IMG/VR virus record: IMGVR_UViG_3300006224_000015
Span: 1-46,675 of that record
Reading direction: 5' to 3' (one strand)
From: a virus
Length of the DNA stretch: 46,675 nucleotides
Under the pieces are notes generated by a model that ran no database searches, was not told the origin of the DNA, and worked only from the letters and a program-made list of their open reading frames with translations. This document shows, piece after piece, positions 17,801 to 27,023 of this stretch (the stretch's first letter is position 1; each line of letters starts with the position of its first letter). Position numbers and translations under genes: made by a program.

Positions 17801-20800
17801 GCCTGCCGGCCACCGACATCGCCACGTTGCAGGTGATCGCCCGCCGGCTGTCGCTGGCCGAGGGCCTCACCGCGGAGCAGGTCGCCATGCTGGCGGACGC
17901 CGACATGCACCCGCTCCTCAAGGTCGAAGCGATGCGCGAGGCGACCGCCGGCGGCGGGATCACGCTGTCGAACCGGGAGCGCATGGTGCTCGACCGGGCG
18001 CCCACCCTCGAGGGCGCCTACCGCAGCCTGGTCGATCAGGCCCGCGGCGAGGACGTGCCGGTCACGCAGGAGGTCATCGCCGAGATCACGCAGCAGGCCG
18101 CGGACCACGCCGACGCCCTGACCAGCCTGCGCCAGCAGCTCCACGGACTCGCCGACGTGGTGGCCCGCGATCCGCGCCAGCCCGTCACGCCCGAGGTCCA
18201 CGGGTTCTTCGAGCGCGCCAGGCGGCTCGGCCAGCGCACGGCCGCGCGGGGCGCCATCGTCGTCCCCAACTGGCGCTCCGTCGGCCTGACGCGCACCGGG
18301 GTCCACCGCGCGCTGGTGGCGTCCGACGTGCAGACGCAGCGCGTCGGCCTGACCCGCACGGCGCAGGAGACGGCGCGGGTCGCCGAGGAGGCCGAGCGCC
18401 GGCTGCGCGACTTCACGGAGCGCCAGAAGCCGAAGTACGACTACGAGGACTTCGATTGGGCGCCTGTCGATGAGCGGCGCTACACCCTCAAGGGGCAGGC
18501 GCAGTCCGTGTCACGGATGCTCAACGAGCAGACCGGCGAGGCGCACAGCTTCCGCAAGCTGATGCCCGGCACCGACGAGAACCCCGCCACGACCCCCCGC
18601 TGGGTGGTCGAGCGCGGTACGCTGCGCGAGCGCCCGGCGGAGGCCGCGCCCGCCGCGGCGCCTGAACCTGAACCAGCCCGAGCTGTGAGCGGAGAGGTCA
18701 TCGAGCCCCCGCGTGATGCGCTGGGGCCCGAGGCCGAAGCCGCCCTGCGGGCCTCCGAAGCCACGCAACAGGCCGAGCGCGACCGGGTGTTCCTCGAGGA
18801 GGTCGCTGACCCGCGCGGCCAGCTGTCCGAGGAAGCGCGCTTGCTCCTCGACATCGAGTGGCATCAGGACGGCGGTGCGGTCGCCGACGCCGACCGCCTG
18901 TACGACGAGGGGCACCAGCGGTACGGGCTCGAGGCCCTCGAGGCAGCCGAGAAGGAGCTCGCCGCGTGGCACGAAGCGCACCCAGGCTGGACCGCGGAGG
19001 GCGGACCCACGCCCGCCGAGCCGCCCGCGCCGCCGGCGCCGCGCCTCGATCCCGCCGAGCAGGCCCGCCGCGCCCGTGACGAGGCTGCCGCCGCTGCCGA
19101 GCGCGAGCGCACGCTGGCGGCGGACGCGGCCCGGACGATGTACCAGTCGCAGGCGCTGGCGCTCCCCGGCGCCTACCTGCGGCTCCCCTCCGACGAGGGC
19201 GTCCGCATCCGCTGGACAGCGCCCGACGGCTCGCTGCACGTCGGCGACGGAGCCGACCTGCCGGCGGCGCTCGAGAGCGCCCAGCAGAAGTGGCGCGAGT
19301 GGGTCGGGGCGGGGCGGCTCGCCAACGACGCCTCGCTGCGCCAGCCCCAGCAGCCGGGCGACCGCTCCGCCGAGGCCAAGGCCGCGCGTCGTGGCGAGGT
19401 CCCGCCCGAGCCCGAGCCCGGCCTGTTCGATGAGGACCCGCAGGCGATCCAGAACGACCTGATCGACGCGGCGCCGTCCAAGACCGAGATCGACGCCTTC
19501 CTCGAGACGCTGGACAAGAACCAGAAGGGCGCCCAGGAGTACGCCAACAGGCCGCGCGAGCTCGACAAGCTGGTCAACAACGCGCAGCGCGAGCTCGACA
19601 CCAAGACCGGCGCCAACGAGACGACGCGGCGCCGGATGAAGCGCGAGCTCGATGCGGCCCTTGCCCGCCGCCGACAGGTGGACATGGCCCAGGTCGAGAA
19701 GATGGGCAAGGCCGCCCGGGTCATCGAGGCGATGCGCTGGGCGATCGGGTCGGGACGCTGGGAGTCGGGCCTAATCGCGGCGCTCTCGCGGATGGACAAC
19801 GAGCGGACGATCGGCTGGATCTACAAGGCGATCGAGGACACCAAGGGCACGTCCGACATGGGCGTCATCAGCCGCTGGTTCCTCGAGCAGCGTGACGCCA
19901 TCATCGCCGACGCGAAGCGGCTGCCCGACGCGGAGCCCGCGCCGGAAGCGGCGCGCCCGGCCCGCGCCGAGGGCAGGCCGACCTATCTCGGCGAGAAGGC
20001 GGAGCTCGAGGTAGGGGATGCGGTCGTCATCGAGGGGACGAAGCACCGGGTCCAGCGGATCGATGACGACGGCACGATCCACGTCGCGCTCGCCGGCAGC
20101 AACTGGAAGCAGCGCACCATCGCCACCAGCTTCGGTGCCGAGACGACCCTGACGTGGGACTCCACCGCCGCCGTCTGGCGCCCGACGACGGTGGCGGCGG
20201 TCACGGAGGCCGCGGCGCTCGAGGCACTCCCGCCGCAGACGCTCGACGTGCTCGACCCGCAGACCGGCGCCCGGATCCCGGCGCAGGTCCGGCTGGTCGA
20301 TGCCGATGGCCGGCTCGTCGCCAGCGGCGACACGGCCTACCCGCCGAACCTCCAACCGCGCTCGCGCGACGCCCGCGGCGCGTCGGAGGAGCAGATCCTT
20401 CGGATCGCCCAGGCGCCCGACCCGAAGCGGCTGCTGGGCACCGCGGAGACGCGCGACGGGATGCCGATCGTGACCACCGACGGCGCCGTGTTGAGCGGCA
20501 ACGGTCGGGTCCACGGCGTCCGGCAGGCCACGGACGAGGCGTTCGCCGAGGCACGGGCGGCGACGATCGAGGAGGCCCGTCGGCTGGGCTTCGATGAGAA
20601 CGCGCTGGACGCGGCGGAGCGCATGAAGCGCCCGATGCTCGTCCGCGAGGTCGATCTGCCGTACACGGATCAGGTGCGCTGGGCGTGGCAGCTCAACGAC
20701 CTGCCGGTCGGGGACCTGGCGATCGCGCTTGCCGGGGCCGTGGAGCCAGCCGAGCTCGCCCGGCTCCGCATCGTCAGCGGCGAGGCGCTGGACGACGCGC

Positions 20801-23800
20801 TGCGGGCCGACAAGAACGCCGAGGCGGTGACGCGCATCCTCGCCGACCATCTGCCGCCGGACACCGTGGGCAAGTACACCGACAGCAAGGTCGGCCTGTC
20901 GGACAGCGGCCTCGCGCTCGTCAAGGGCGCCCTGCTGGCGCGCGTGCTGGGCGCCCACGACCGGGCCCGCCCCACCTACGAGTCCGCCCGCGCGGTCGTG
21001 CTCGCCATCATCGAGTCGGCGGACGACGACATCAAGCGGATCGAGAACGGGCTGGGCGCCTCGCTGCCCGAGCTGTTCCGCATCACGAAGCTGGCCGAGG
21101 AGGGCTACGCCACCGCGCAGAACGTCGCGCCGCTGGGTGAGGACATCGCCAAGGCGGTCTGGTACATCTTGCAGAAGCGCCGGGCCGACGCGACGTTCGC
21201 CGACATCAAGGCCGACCTGACGGCGGTGGGCGGCCTGTTCGATGACCAGGCGGTCGAGCAGGTCGAGCTCCAACCGCTGACCGCGATCCAGAACCACCTT
21301 GCGCTGGTGCTCGCCAGCGCGGACTCGGTTGGCGAGGTCCGCGCCTTCCTCGCCGGCGTGGCCGACGCGCTCGATCCCGTCGGCGCCGCCGCCGAGGGCT
21401 TCGGGCTGGTCGAGGTCACGTCGATCGGCGAGGGCTATCTCGGAGCGCTCAACGAGGGCGTGCGGCGGTACAACGAGGTCCGGTCCGCCAAGATCGAGCG
21501 CCGTGGCGTCGGTGCCATCGACCCCTTCCCCTCGCCCGAGGCGCCGTTCGACACGCCGATCAGCCCGCCGCGCGTCACGGCGGACGGCATCGACGCGCCG
21601 CCGGTGCTCAAGAGCCGGCCCGTTGCGCCCGAGGACGTGGCCGGGGAGATCGAGGCGCGCATGGGCCCGGAGGGCGTGGCGACCGTGGAGTCGCTCGCCG
21701 ATCTGGACAACCTGCCGCCCGGGTACGAGCCGCGGTTCACCGACCCGCACGATCAGGCGGTCTACGACTTCCTGGCGACCGGGGCGGCGAACGTGGCGCT
21801 CGAGCTCAAGTCGGCGATGGACGCCTTCTGGCCGGTCGGGTTGAGCGGTCGGTCCTCCGCGACGACCCGGAAGGGCGCCACCACCCGCGCCCAGCGCGCA
21901 GGCTTCGACAGCGTGGTGGAGCGTCTCAACCGGGGCGAGGAGGTCCCGCCGGCGGAGCTGTTCATCGCGCGGTACTTCGCGGGCGACGCCTTCGCGCCGT
22001 TCCGCAAGACCCCCGACGGGCGCTACAACCCGCGGTTCGTGGAGACGGGCAACGCCGCCGCCGGCGATCTCAACATGATCATCCAGCTCGGCGTCGAGGG
22101 CAGGGGCCGGACCCGTCCGCCGCTGGTCGAGGGGACGCCCGTGGCGCGGCAGCCTGCCGAGACGCCCGAGGAGTGGGTGGCGTTCAACGAGCAGTTCGGA
22201 CGCCGGGTGCTCACGCCCGACGAGGCCAACGCCTTCGAGTCCGACCGGGACATCCCCACGATGAAGCTCATCACCAAGGACGGCACCCTGATCATGGTCG
22301 ATCCGGCGGCCTTCGAGCAGGTTCATGGACGCCCGCCGTCGGTCATGCCGAAGGGCACGGCTCGTCCCGTGGTGCGCGTTCCGCGCGAGCAGCGCCCGAT
22401 CGACGCCGACCAGCTCGAGGCCGACACCGGCATCCCCGAGGCGGAGCTCGACGCCGCCCGGGCGACGGAGGCCGCCGCGATCGCACAGTCCAGCGCGCAC
22501 CAGACGGTCGTGAGCCAGAACCCGTCGCTCGATCGGCAGGTCCGGCGCGCCACCGGAGCGCCGCCCGTGGCGCAGACTGTCCGCACCGTGCTCGAGTTCA
22601 ACAAGCCCGACGACGCCAAGCTCGCCGAGCGCCTGCGCGACGAGGCGAACGCCGCCCGCGCCCGCGCCGACGCCGCGCAGAAGTCACTCGACACCTTCGA
22701 GGCCAACCCGCCCGAGCCGTCCTACGTCGATCGCCCGTCCGCCTTCCCCGACCCCGAGCTGCGCGACATGTGGTATCGCCTGATGCGGTCGTGGGACTCG
22801 CTCGAGCAGGTCATGGCCGAGCGCGGCATCGCCGGCGCCGGCGAGATCGAGCCGAAGTCGCTGGGCGAAGTGCTCGACGCGGTGGAGTCGATCGACCGCG
22901 GCCACTTCGAGCCGCTCACGCGCGACGAGGCCCTGCGCCTGCGGACCTACCTGATGACGCTCGCCAACGCCGAGCTCGAGGGCGCGCTCAAGCAGGCCGA
23001 CCTGGCTGGCGCGCAGCGCCGCCTCGCGGGGCCGGTCGCGTCGGAGGCGGACCTGCCCGAGATCAACGAGCGGGCGGTCGAGATCCTCCAAGCCGTCGAG
23101 TCTGCTGTCGTGGACGACCCGACCCTGCCGCCCATGCCCGAGTTCACCGGCACCCGCTACCGCCTGACGACACCGCGCACGCGGTCCCGCGGCGTGGGTG
23201 CCGAGCGGCTGTCGCCGCGCCTGGTGCTGACCGACCGCATGGCCTCCGCCCGGCGGATGGTGGGGCCGGACGGCGACCGCGTGGTGCCGCAGCTGGCGGA
23301 GGAGCTGGCGTCGGGGCGGATGCTCACGGCGGAGGCGCGCATCGCCCGGGGCCGGGTGGTCAACCTGCTGGACCGGGTGTTCGGGCCGCGCGAGGAGCGC
23401 GAACTCCGCCAGCAGGCGCGCCAGCACTTCGAGGACGGCTTGCTCGAGTGGGTCGATCCCGACGTGGACGACGCCAAGCTGGTGCAGAAGGTGGCGGTGC
23501 TCGCCTACCGCTACTGGATCGATGACATGGCGACGAAGAAGGTGTGGGGCAACTTCAACGTCTACCGGCGCATCGACCTGATGGGGCCCGAGACGCTCAA
23601 CATGCACTTCGAGCGGGCGGTGCGCGACATCTACAAGCTGGGCCACGAGTCCGAGGTCACGTTCCCCGGCTGGTATGGCCGGATGACCGAGGCCGGGGCG
23701 ACGCCGTTCGAGCTGTGGCGCAAGGCCGACAACCGGATCCGCAACTGGGCACGCGACAACCACCCGACGCTCTCGCAGTCGGTCGAGGCGCTCTACGGCG

Positions 23801-25143
23801 GGCCGATCGGGCGCCGGGCGGCGACCGCCGGCCACAACGCCCTGATCTACACCATCGTCCGGTTCTTCGCCGACTTCCGCTGGCTGGGCCTCGAGTACAT
23901 CGAGCCGATGATGCTCGCCACCGGGCGCTCCGGGCCGGTCGTGACCGCCTCCGCGGTCCGTGGGCCCTTCGGCGTGGGTCGGGCGCTCACGGCGCCGATC
24001 CGGGCGGCTGGTGGGGTCAAGGGCGCCGAGCCGGCGCCGGCGGCGTTCGGGCGCCAGCAGATGCGGGAGCAGATCCGCCACTTCGCCTGGTGGTCGGCGC
24101 AGTTCAACGACTTCGAGCAGGCCACCGCCGGGCGCTGGCGCTACCTCCTCTACTCGTTGCAGAACGAGCAGCGGCGTCCGTTCGCCGAGGCCGTCCACTC
24201 GATGCTCGACACCGACCCGCAGGTGAAGCGGCTGATGGACGACCTGGGCGTCCGCAACGTGGACGAGTTCATCGAGACGCTCGAGCGCGATTGGAACACG
24301 CTCGAGGCGTCCGAGGTCAAGCTGACCGGCGACGAGGCGGCTCGGGTGTTCTCGCCGTGGCTCCGCAAGGGGATCATCAGCGAGGCCGAGTACAAGGCGA
24401 TGGTCGGCTCGGGGAGCTACATCACCCACCCGGCCATCGAGGCGGAGCTCGCCCGGGTGGCCGGCGACCCGGTGGCCGAGGCGCTCGTCGGGCGCTTGCA
24501 GGCCATCAACCAAGGGCTGTGGTCCGATCTCGTGCAGGTCTACTTCGGCCAGACGAACCGGAGCAACCTCCAACGGGTGCTCAACAACCCGTTCCTGTAC
24601 TGGCCGATCAGCTACCAGCTCAAGGCGACCCGCTGGATGCTGCGGATCATGACCGACCAGGCGTTCGGGATCGACAGCCGGGCGCTCCCCGGCCAGGCGT
24701 TGCAGAAGGTGTGGGACGAGCACAAGCGCCGGCTCCTCGAGGACCCGGAGTACCGCGCCAAGCTGGGCCAGCACGCCACCCTGATCTTCATCGCCGGGAT
24801 GCTCATGCCGATCCTGCCGACCGACATCGGCGTCTCGATGTCGCCGTGGACCCGGATGCGGGTGGACGAGAACTACACCCGCCCGTTCGGCATCTTCGGG
24901 GTCGGTCCGTGGTACACCATCCCGCTCGTCCAGCGCTTCCTGACCGAAGAAGGGAAGCCCGGCGGGGTGTTCGCGCCAGGCGAGGCGCTGGCGCCGATCG
25001 GCATCGAGGCGAAGCGGCTGCTGGGCGTCCAGAGCTTCCAGAGGGACCGCGAGGCGCAGTCGGAGATCGAGGCCGAGCGCCGGCGGATCGGCGTCGAGGA
25101 GGCGCAGCTGTCGCTCGAGGATATTGACGAGCGGCTCCCGTAG
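14869..25143 (+). CDS. Giant multidomain virion/polyvalent protein with DdrB/ParB-like domain (3424 aa)
   Basis: GTG 14869 overlaps the previous stop (GTGA). The N-terminal ~1100 residues are helical with Gly/Ala-rich hydrophobic stretches (around 320-350). An SH3-like segment starts at ~1705 (GDAVVIEGTKHRVQRIDDDG). Residues ~1785-2175 match the DdrB-like ParB-superfamily domain of phage polyvalent proteins: NLQPRSRDARGASEEQI (from 1827), LSGNGRVHGVRQA (1875-1887) and a later LVREVDLPYTDQ. A Pro/Ala/Glu-rich segment (~1265-1410) separates it from the N-terminal part. The C-terminal ~700 residues are helical with a hydrophobic segment at ~3304-3324. Placement between portal and scaffold suggests an ejected protein. 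I see no RNA-polymerase or peptidase motifs, so the enzymatic role is unknown. Confidence 0.8.
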   Translation: MTDDFFEQYRGAWQPRPSTARAASLLDGMWARRYAPYTPPSSVTPARQQQALGIGTALGRRPPLSSRDTAASGPQDVGRADPPYRFSVNLLGGVMESAPGQAFLGTPGAQRGGSVQLGHLLGGSGEQSGPWTTPVATAPVNFQNFITYAREAQLSLITSALGHNYQQPTDPYGRPAGPTNEDWIGQNVVQGDFAGVLDNIIDGIATAGDAINAPFVALQDGIRSWDSWNRGQAVRDLVAEGSTPGTIIARVSSLLDQRRFSMAGIIEKAELEGRDTLSMMAELWDMPRDVVEQIAANPNMSDEQLGALVHNLPFSTDPVVSTLTELTYTLAPMLLGAAELRAASLAARGLGGGRGAIVSGALGPRGAIGSNVAGFARASGLTGTGLGRATTRVTSAVQSTGSWSMQKAWRFYSGKPFQAFGLATGVTPRGVALGGAIRAGEWMLKQTAELTGNDEAVRMLDEWLWETPLSTNPGLMLVDGFSIAATRLTRQSLAEARGAIGGAAGRVRRTPPPIEIPIEVKVAGLPDGTITVGRDTAARLAAIDELDMAPFFRVTDELGWERGWVEASYGPDAPNLAQRDLANGLLHVAAEVVRDAHEAVAARIAGATMVERAEAFWTRYGDEATKLLTDALGGSTEAIATLRKAIVSEFHTRARSIDASDLGAEVAGFVGPYQPASSFRNFGMWIRMSKLAQELHSDASLVVPALREDVNASFVTAFIKRLETAYTDPKALVDAADLQMLVDYFPGVVRLERRLRPNSRTVPRITQKSLVRTLNAALEHQEAQAFRDAEPRTFAAPIAPEKVGDLNAISKALNIPVAVVKRLARVMEEGPPETPLPDGLAQLAHRLFGNQLEEIRRSPQMFWQKLAEWAETQTAGAVERGAAIAQLDRLDRVLKRRFTDADAGRDRVAIEQVKQNITEVPSRDALGANVRMQDFADQSRAAIVEFIDQVELWEQDAITPAVSRLAERGGRLVLEADGLPATDIATLQVIARRLSLAEGLTAEQVAMLADADMHPLLKVEAMREATAGGGITLSNRERMVLDRAPTLEGAYRSLVDQARGEDVPVTQEVIAEITQQAADHADALTSLRQQLHGLADVVARDPRQPVTPEVHGFFERARRLGQRTAARGAIVVPNWRSVGLTRTGVHRALVASDVQTQRVGLTRTAQETARVAEEAERRLRDFTERQKPKYDYEDFDWAPVDERRYTLKGQAQSVSRMLNEQTGEAHSFRKLMPGTDENPATTPRWVVERGTLRERPAEAAPAAAPEPEPARAVSGEVIEPPRDALGPEAEAALRASEATQQAERDRVFLEEVADPRGQLSEEARLLLDIEWHQDGGAVADADRLYDEGHQRYGLEALEAAEKELAAWHEAHPGWTAEGGPTPAEPPAPPAPRLDPAEQARRARDEAAAAAERERTLAADAARTMYQSQALALPGAYLRLPSDEGVRIRWTAPDGSLHVGDGADLPAALESAQQKWREWVGAGRLANDASLRQPQQPGDRSAEAKAARRGEVPPEPEPGLFDEDPQAIQNDLIDAAPSKTEIDAFLETLDKNQKGAQEYANRPRELDKLVNNAQRELDTKTGANETTRRRMKRELDAALARRRQVDMAQVEKMGKAARVIEAMRWAIGSGRWESGLIAALSRMDNERTIGWIYKAIEDTKGTSDMGVISRWFLEQRDAIIADAKRLPDAEPAPEAARPARAEGRPTYLGEKAELEVGDAVVIEGTKHRVQRIDDDGTIHVALAGSNWKQRTIATSFGAETTLTWDSTAAVWRPTTVAAVTEAAALEALPPQTLDVLDPQTGARIPAQVRLVDADGRLVASGDTAYPPNLQPRSRDARGASEEQILRIAQAPDPKRLLGTAETRDGMPIVTTDGAVLSGNGRVHGVRQATDEAFAEARAATIEEARRLGFDENALDAAERMKRPMLVREVDLPYTDQVRWAWQLNDLPVGDLAIALAGAVEPAELARLRIVSGEALDDALRADKNAEAVTRILADHLPPDTVGKYTDSKVGLSDSGLALVKGALLARVLGAHDRARPTYESARAVVLAIIESADDDIKRIENGLGASLPELFRITKLAEEGYATAQNVAPLGEDIAKAVWYILQKRRADATFADIKADLTAVGGLFDDQAVEQVELQPLTAIQNHLALVLASADSVGEVRAFLAGVADALDPVGAAAEGFGLVEVTSIGEGYLGALNEGVRRYNEVRSAKIERRGVGAIDPFPSPEAPFDTPISPPRVTADGIDAPPVLKSRPVAPEDVAGEIEARMGPEGVATVESLADLDNLPPGYEPRFTDPHDQAVYDFLATGAANVALELKSAMDAFWPVGLSGRSSATTRKGATTRAQRAGFDSVVERLNRGEEVPPAELFIARYFAGDAFAPFRKTPDGRYNPRFVETGNAAAGDLNMIIQLGVEGRGRTRPPLVEGTPVARQPAETPEEWVAFNEQFGRRVLTPDEANAFESDRDIPTMKLITKDGTLIMVDPAAFEQVHGRPPSVMPKGTARPVVRVPREQRPIDADQLEADTGIPEAELDAARATEAAAIAQSSAHQTVVSQNPSLDRQVRRATGAPPVAQTVRTVLEFNKPDDAKLAERLRDEANAARARADAAQKSLDTFEANPPEPSYVDRPSAFPDPELRDMWYRLMRSWDSLEQVMAERGIAGAGEIEPKSLGEVLDAVESIDRGHFEPLTRDEALRLRTYLMTLANAELEGALKQADLAGAQRRLAGPVASEADLPEINERAVEILQAVESAVVDDPTLPPMPEFTGTRYRLTTPRTRSRGVGAERLSPRLVLTDRMASARRMVGPDGDRVVPQLAEELASGRMLTAEARIARGRVVNLLDRVFGPREERELRQQARQHFEDGLLEWVDPDVDDAKLVQKVAVLAYRYWIDDMATKKVWGNFNVYRRIDLMGPETLNMHFERAVRDIYKLGHESEVTFPGWYGRMTEAGATPFELWRKADNRIRNWARDNHPTLSQSVEALYGGPIGRRAATAGHNALIYTIVRFFADFRWLGLEYIEPMMLATGRSGPVVTASAVRGPFGVGRALTAPIRAAGGVKGAEPAPAAFGRQQMREQIRHFAWWSAQFNDFEQATAGRWRYLLYSLQNEQRRPFAEAVHSMLDTDPQVKRLMDDLGVRNVDEFIETLERDWNTLEASEVKLTGDEAARVFSPWLRKGIISEAEYKAMVGSGSYITHPAIEAELARVAGDPVAEALVGRLQAINQGLWSDLVQVYFGQTNRSNLQRVLNNPFLYWPISYQLKATRWMLRIMTDQAFGIDSRALPGQALQKVWDEHKRRLLEDPEYRAKLGQHATLIFIAGMLMPILPTDIGVSMSPWTRMRVDENYTRPFGIFGVGPWYTIPLVQRFLTEEGKPGGVFAPGEALAPIGIEAKRLLGVQSFQRDREAQSEIEAERRRIGVEEAQLSLEDIDERLP

Positions 25144-25153
25144 GCCCTACGAT
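25124..25153 (+). promoter_or_regulatory. Candidate sigma70-type promoter for scaffold/capsid genes
   Basis: TTGACG (25124-25129) and TACGAT (25148-25153) are 18 bases apart, inside and just after the end of the giant gene. The ATG of the scaffold gene lies 7 bases after the -10 box and lacks a clear ribosome site. That suggests a leaderless or near-leaderless transcript giving extra expression of scaffold and capsid genes. Confidence 0.5.
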
Positions 25154-25160
25154 CGCCGGG

Positions 25161-25838
25161 ATGGCAACGGAAGTCGCTACGCCGACACCCGCACCGGCAC
25201 TCGAGCCGGCGGCTGACGCCCCTCCTGCGGAACAGGGCGAGGCCGTCGCGCAGAACCAGCCTGCGGACACCGACGCGCAAGCGGAGCCCGATCGCCGACT
25301 GGCACAGGCCGAGTACACCAGAGCCCAGCAGGCGTTCGCGCTTGCCAAGGCGGAGCTCGGACTGGACCCCAAAGCCACCCGAGAGGAGTTCCTCGAGGCC
25401 GTTCGCGCGCTCAAGTTGGCGCCGAAGCCGGCTTCCGAAGATGACTCCCCCGACGAGGACCCCCGAGTCGCCGAGTACCGACAGCGGGCGTGGGACGCGC
25501 AGTTCAAGATGCTGGCAGCGGTCTACCCCGACTACGCCGGACCCGCGATCGAGTACGTCAACCTCGCGCGCACGTCGGACGATCCCGAGGAGCTCGTCAG
25601 CGCCTTCGCGGCGCTGGTCGAGGAGCTCCGCGGCGAACGCCCGGCTGCGCCCGCCCCCGTGGCGGAGGAGGAGGGCGAGGAACCCGTCGATGTCGGGCTG
25701 CCAGGCGACGACTTGGCACCTTCCGGTAGCTCTCGGACTTCCTCAACGGAGTCCGCGCCCTACCGGCGTCGTGAGTCTGCGGTCGTGGGTGCCGTCCGCG
25801 GCATCTTCGCAAGCGCGGGACTGCCTCCCCGTCAGTAG
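25161..25838 (+). CDS. Putative scaffolding protein
   Basis: The 225-aa product precedes the capsid gene. It has an Ala/Pro/Glu-rich disordered N-terminus, a helical middle (LAQAEYTRAQQAFALAKAEL; REEFLEAVRALKLAPK; a YPDYAGPAIEYVNLAR segment), an acidic stretch and a basic C-terminal end (YRRRESAVVGAVRG). Acidic, helical, low-complexity proteins directly upstream of the major capsid gene are typically scaffolds, which guide capsid assembly through a basic C-terminal contact and then leave. No protease domain is seen. A candidate promoter lies just upstream. Confidence 0.65.
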   Translation: MATEVATPTPAPALEPAADAPPAEQGEAVAQNQPADTDAQAEPDRRLAQAEYTRAQQAFALAKAELGLDPKATREEFLEAVRALKLAPKPASEDDSPDEDPRVAEYRQRAWDAQFKMLAAVYPDYAGPAIEYVNLARTSDDPEELVSAFAALVEELRGERPAAPAPVAEEEGEEPVDVGLPGDDLAPSGSSRTSSTESAPYRRRESAVVGAVRGIFASAGLPPRQ

Positions 25839-25878
25839 GTAGCGCGGCCTCCTCCACGATCTCGGAGGGACCGCACCA

Positions 25879-27009
25879 ATGGCTGTCATCACCGGACAGC
25901 GTTTCACCTACTCGGATTCCGTCAACGAAGCGATCGACATCAGCTCGGCGCTCGACAAGCTCAACCCTGTCGATACGCCGCTGCTGTTGCGGATCGGCAA
26001 GGACTCGCTGCGCGACGCCTGCACGAGCGTCAAGCACGAGTGGCTCGAGGACGACGTGCGCGGCACGACCTCGCTCGTCACCAACAACCCGCTCGCCTCG
26101 GATGGCGTCACGCTCAACGTCACGACCGGCGACGGCGTGAAGTTCCGCAAGTGGGACATCCTGCTTCTCGAGGACGAGCTCGTCCGCGTCACGGCTGTCT
26201 CCACCGACGCGCTCACGATCGTCCGCGCCATCGGCGGCTCCACCGCCGCTTCCCACGCGCAGAACGTCGTCGTGACCCTCATCGCACCGGCTCTCCCCCA
26301 GGGCGAGGATCTGCTGGGCGCACGGACGACCACCAAGTCGGGCCTGTTCAACAACACGCAGATCTTCGAGGAAGAAGTCCGCGTCTCCAAGACGATGCAG
26401 GCCACCAAGAAGTACACCCAGCAGAACGATCCCGAGTACCACATCGGCAACCAGCTCGAGATCATCGGGATCAACATGGAGCGCGCCCTCCTGTTCGGGC
26501 GCAAGGTCACGGCTGCCGCCAGCATCGGCGGCCAGATGGACGGCATCCGCGTCCGCCTCTCCACGAACGTCTACAACAAGAGCTCGGCTGCGCTCACCCA
26601 GGCGCATCTCGAGGACGCGATGCAGGACATCTGGAACGCCGGCGCGCGCCCCAGCCTGATCGTCAGCAACGCCACGCAGGTCCGCCGCATCGACACCTTC
26701 CTCGACGGCTACCGCGAGACGGACTACAACGACGAGGTGCTCGGCGCGATGGTCCGGCGCTACCGGACGCACTTCGGTACGGTGGACATCCTCCTCGACC
26801 GGCACATGCCGACCAGCGAGCTCCTGATCCTTGACGAGAACAAGATCGGGTTCGGTCCGTTGCAGGGCCGGGCGCTCTCCACGACCAAGCTCCCGCCCGT
26901 CAGCAAGGAGTACGACACCTGGCAGATCTCGGGTGAGTACACCAGCGAGACTCGCCTCGAGAAGTCGCACGCCCGCATCTACGGGCTCGCCACGACCGGC
27001 CTGTTCTAG
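25879..27009 (+). CDS. Major capsid protein, SU10/DUF5309-like
   Basis: The 376-aa product begins VITGQRFTYSDSVNEAIDIS and continues LDKLNPVDTPLLLRIGKDSL with KHEWLEDDVRG. This is the N-terminal pattern of the SU10-type major capsid family (HK97 fold): D-S-aL--LNP-dTPLl, then HEW--D-L. The rest has the expected mixed helix/strand build, with QATKKYTQQNDPEYHIGNQL and a C-terminal WQISGEYTSETRLEKSHARI. It forms the capsid shell; related phages with this family are often short-tailed. GGAGGG at 25864-25869 is the ribosome site. This fixes the window as a virion module. Confidence 0.88.
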   Translation: MAVITGQRFTYSDSVNEAIDISSALDKLNPVDTPLLLRIGKDSLRDACTSVKHEWLEDDVRGTTSLVTNNPLASDGVTLNVTTGDGVKFRKWDILLLEDELVRVTAVSTDALTIVRAIGGSTAASHAQNVVVTLIAPALPQGEDLLGARTTTKSGLFNNTQIFEEEVRVSKTMQATKKYTQQNDPEYHIGNQLEIIGINMERALLFGRKVTAAASIGGQMDGIRVRLSTNVYNKSSAALTQAHLEDAMQDIWNAGARPSLIVSNATQVRRIDTFLDGYRETDYNDEVLGAMVRRYRTHFGTVDILLDRHMPTSELLILDENKIGFGPLQGRALSTTKLPPVSKEYDTWQISGEYTSETRLEKSHARIYGLATTGLF

Positions 27010-27023
27010 CAGGCAGACCCCGC

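Noticed and set aside
14773-18306. Long minus-strand open frames (for example 1177, 909, 696 and 655 residues) opposite the large genes
   Set aside because: They are antisense shadows of high-G+C genes: Arg/Ala/Gly/His-rich, no recognisable domains, no ribosome sites, and the sense frames have clear families or coherent domains.
14869-25143. N4-type virion RNA polymerase
   Set aside because: The size and position would fit, but I found no T7-like polymerase motif pattern in the translation.
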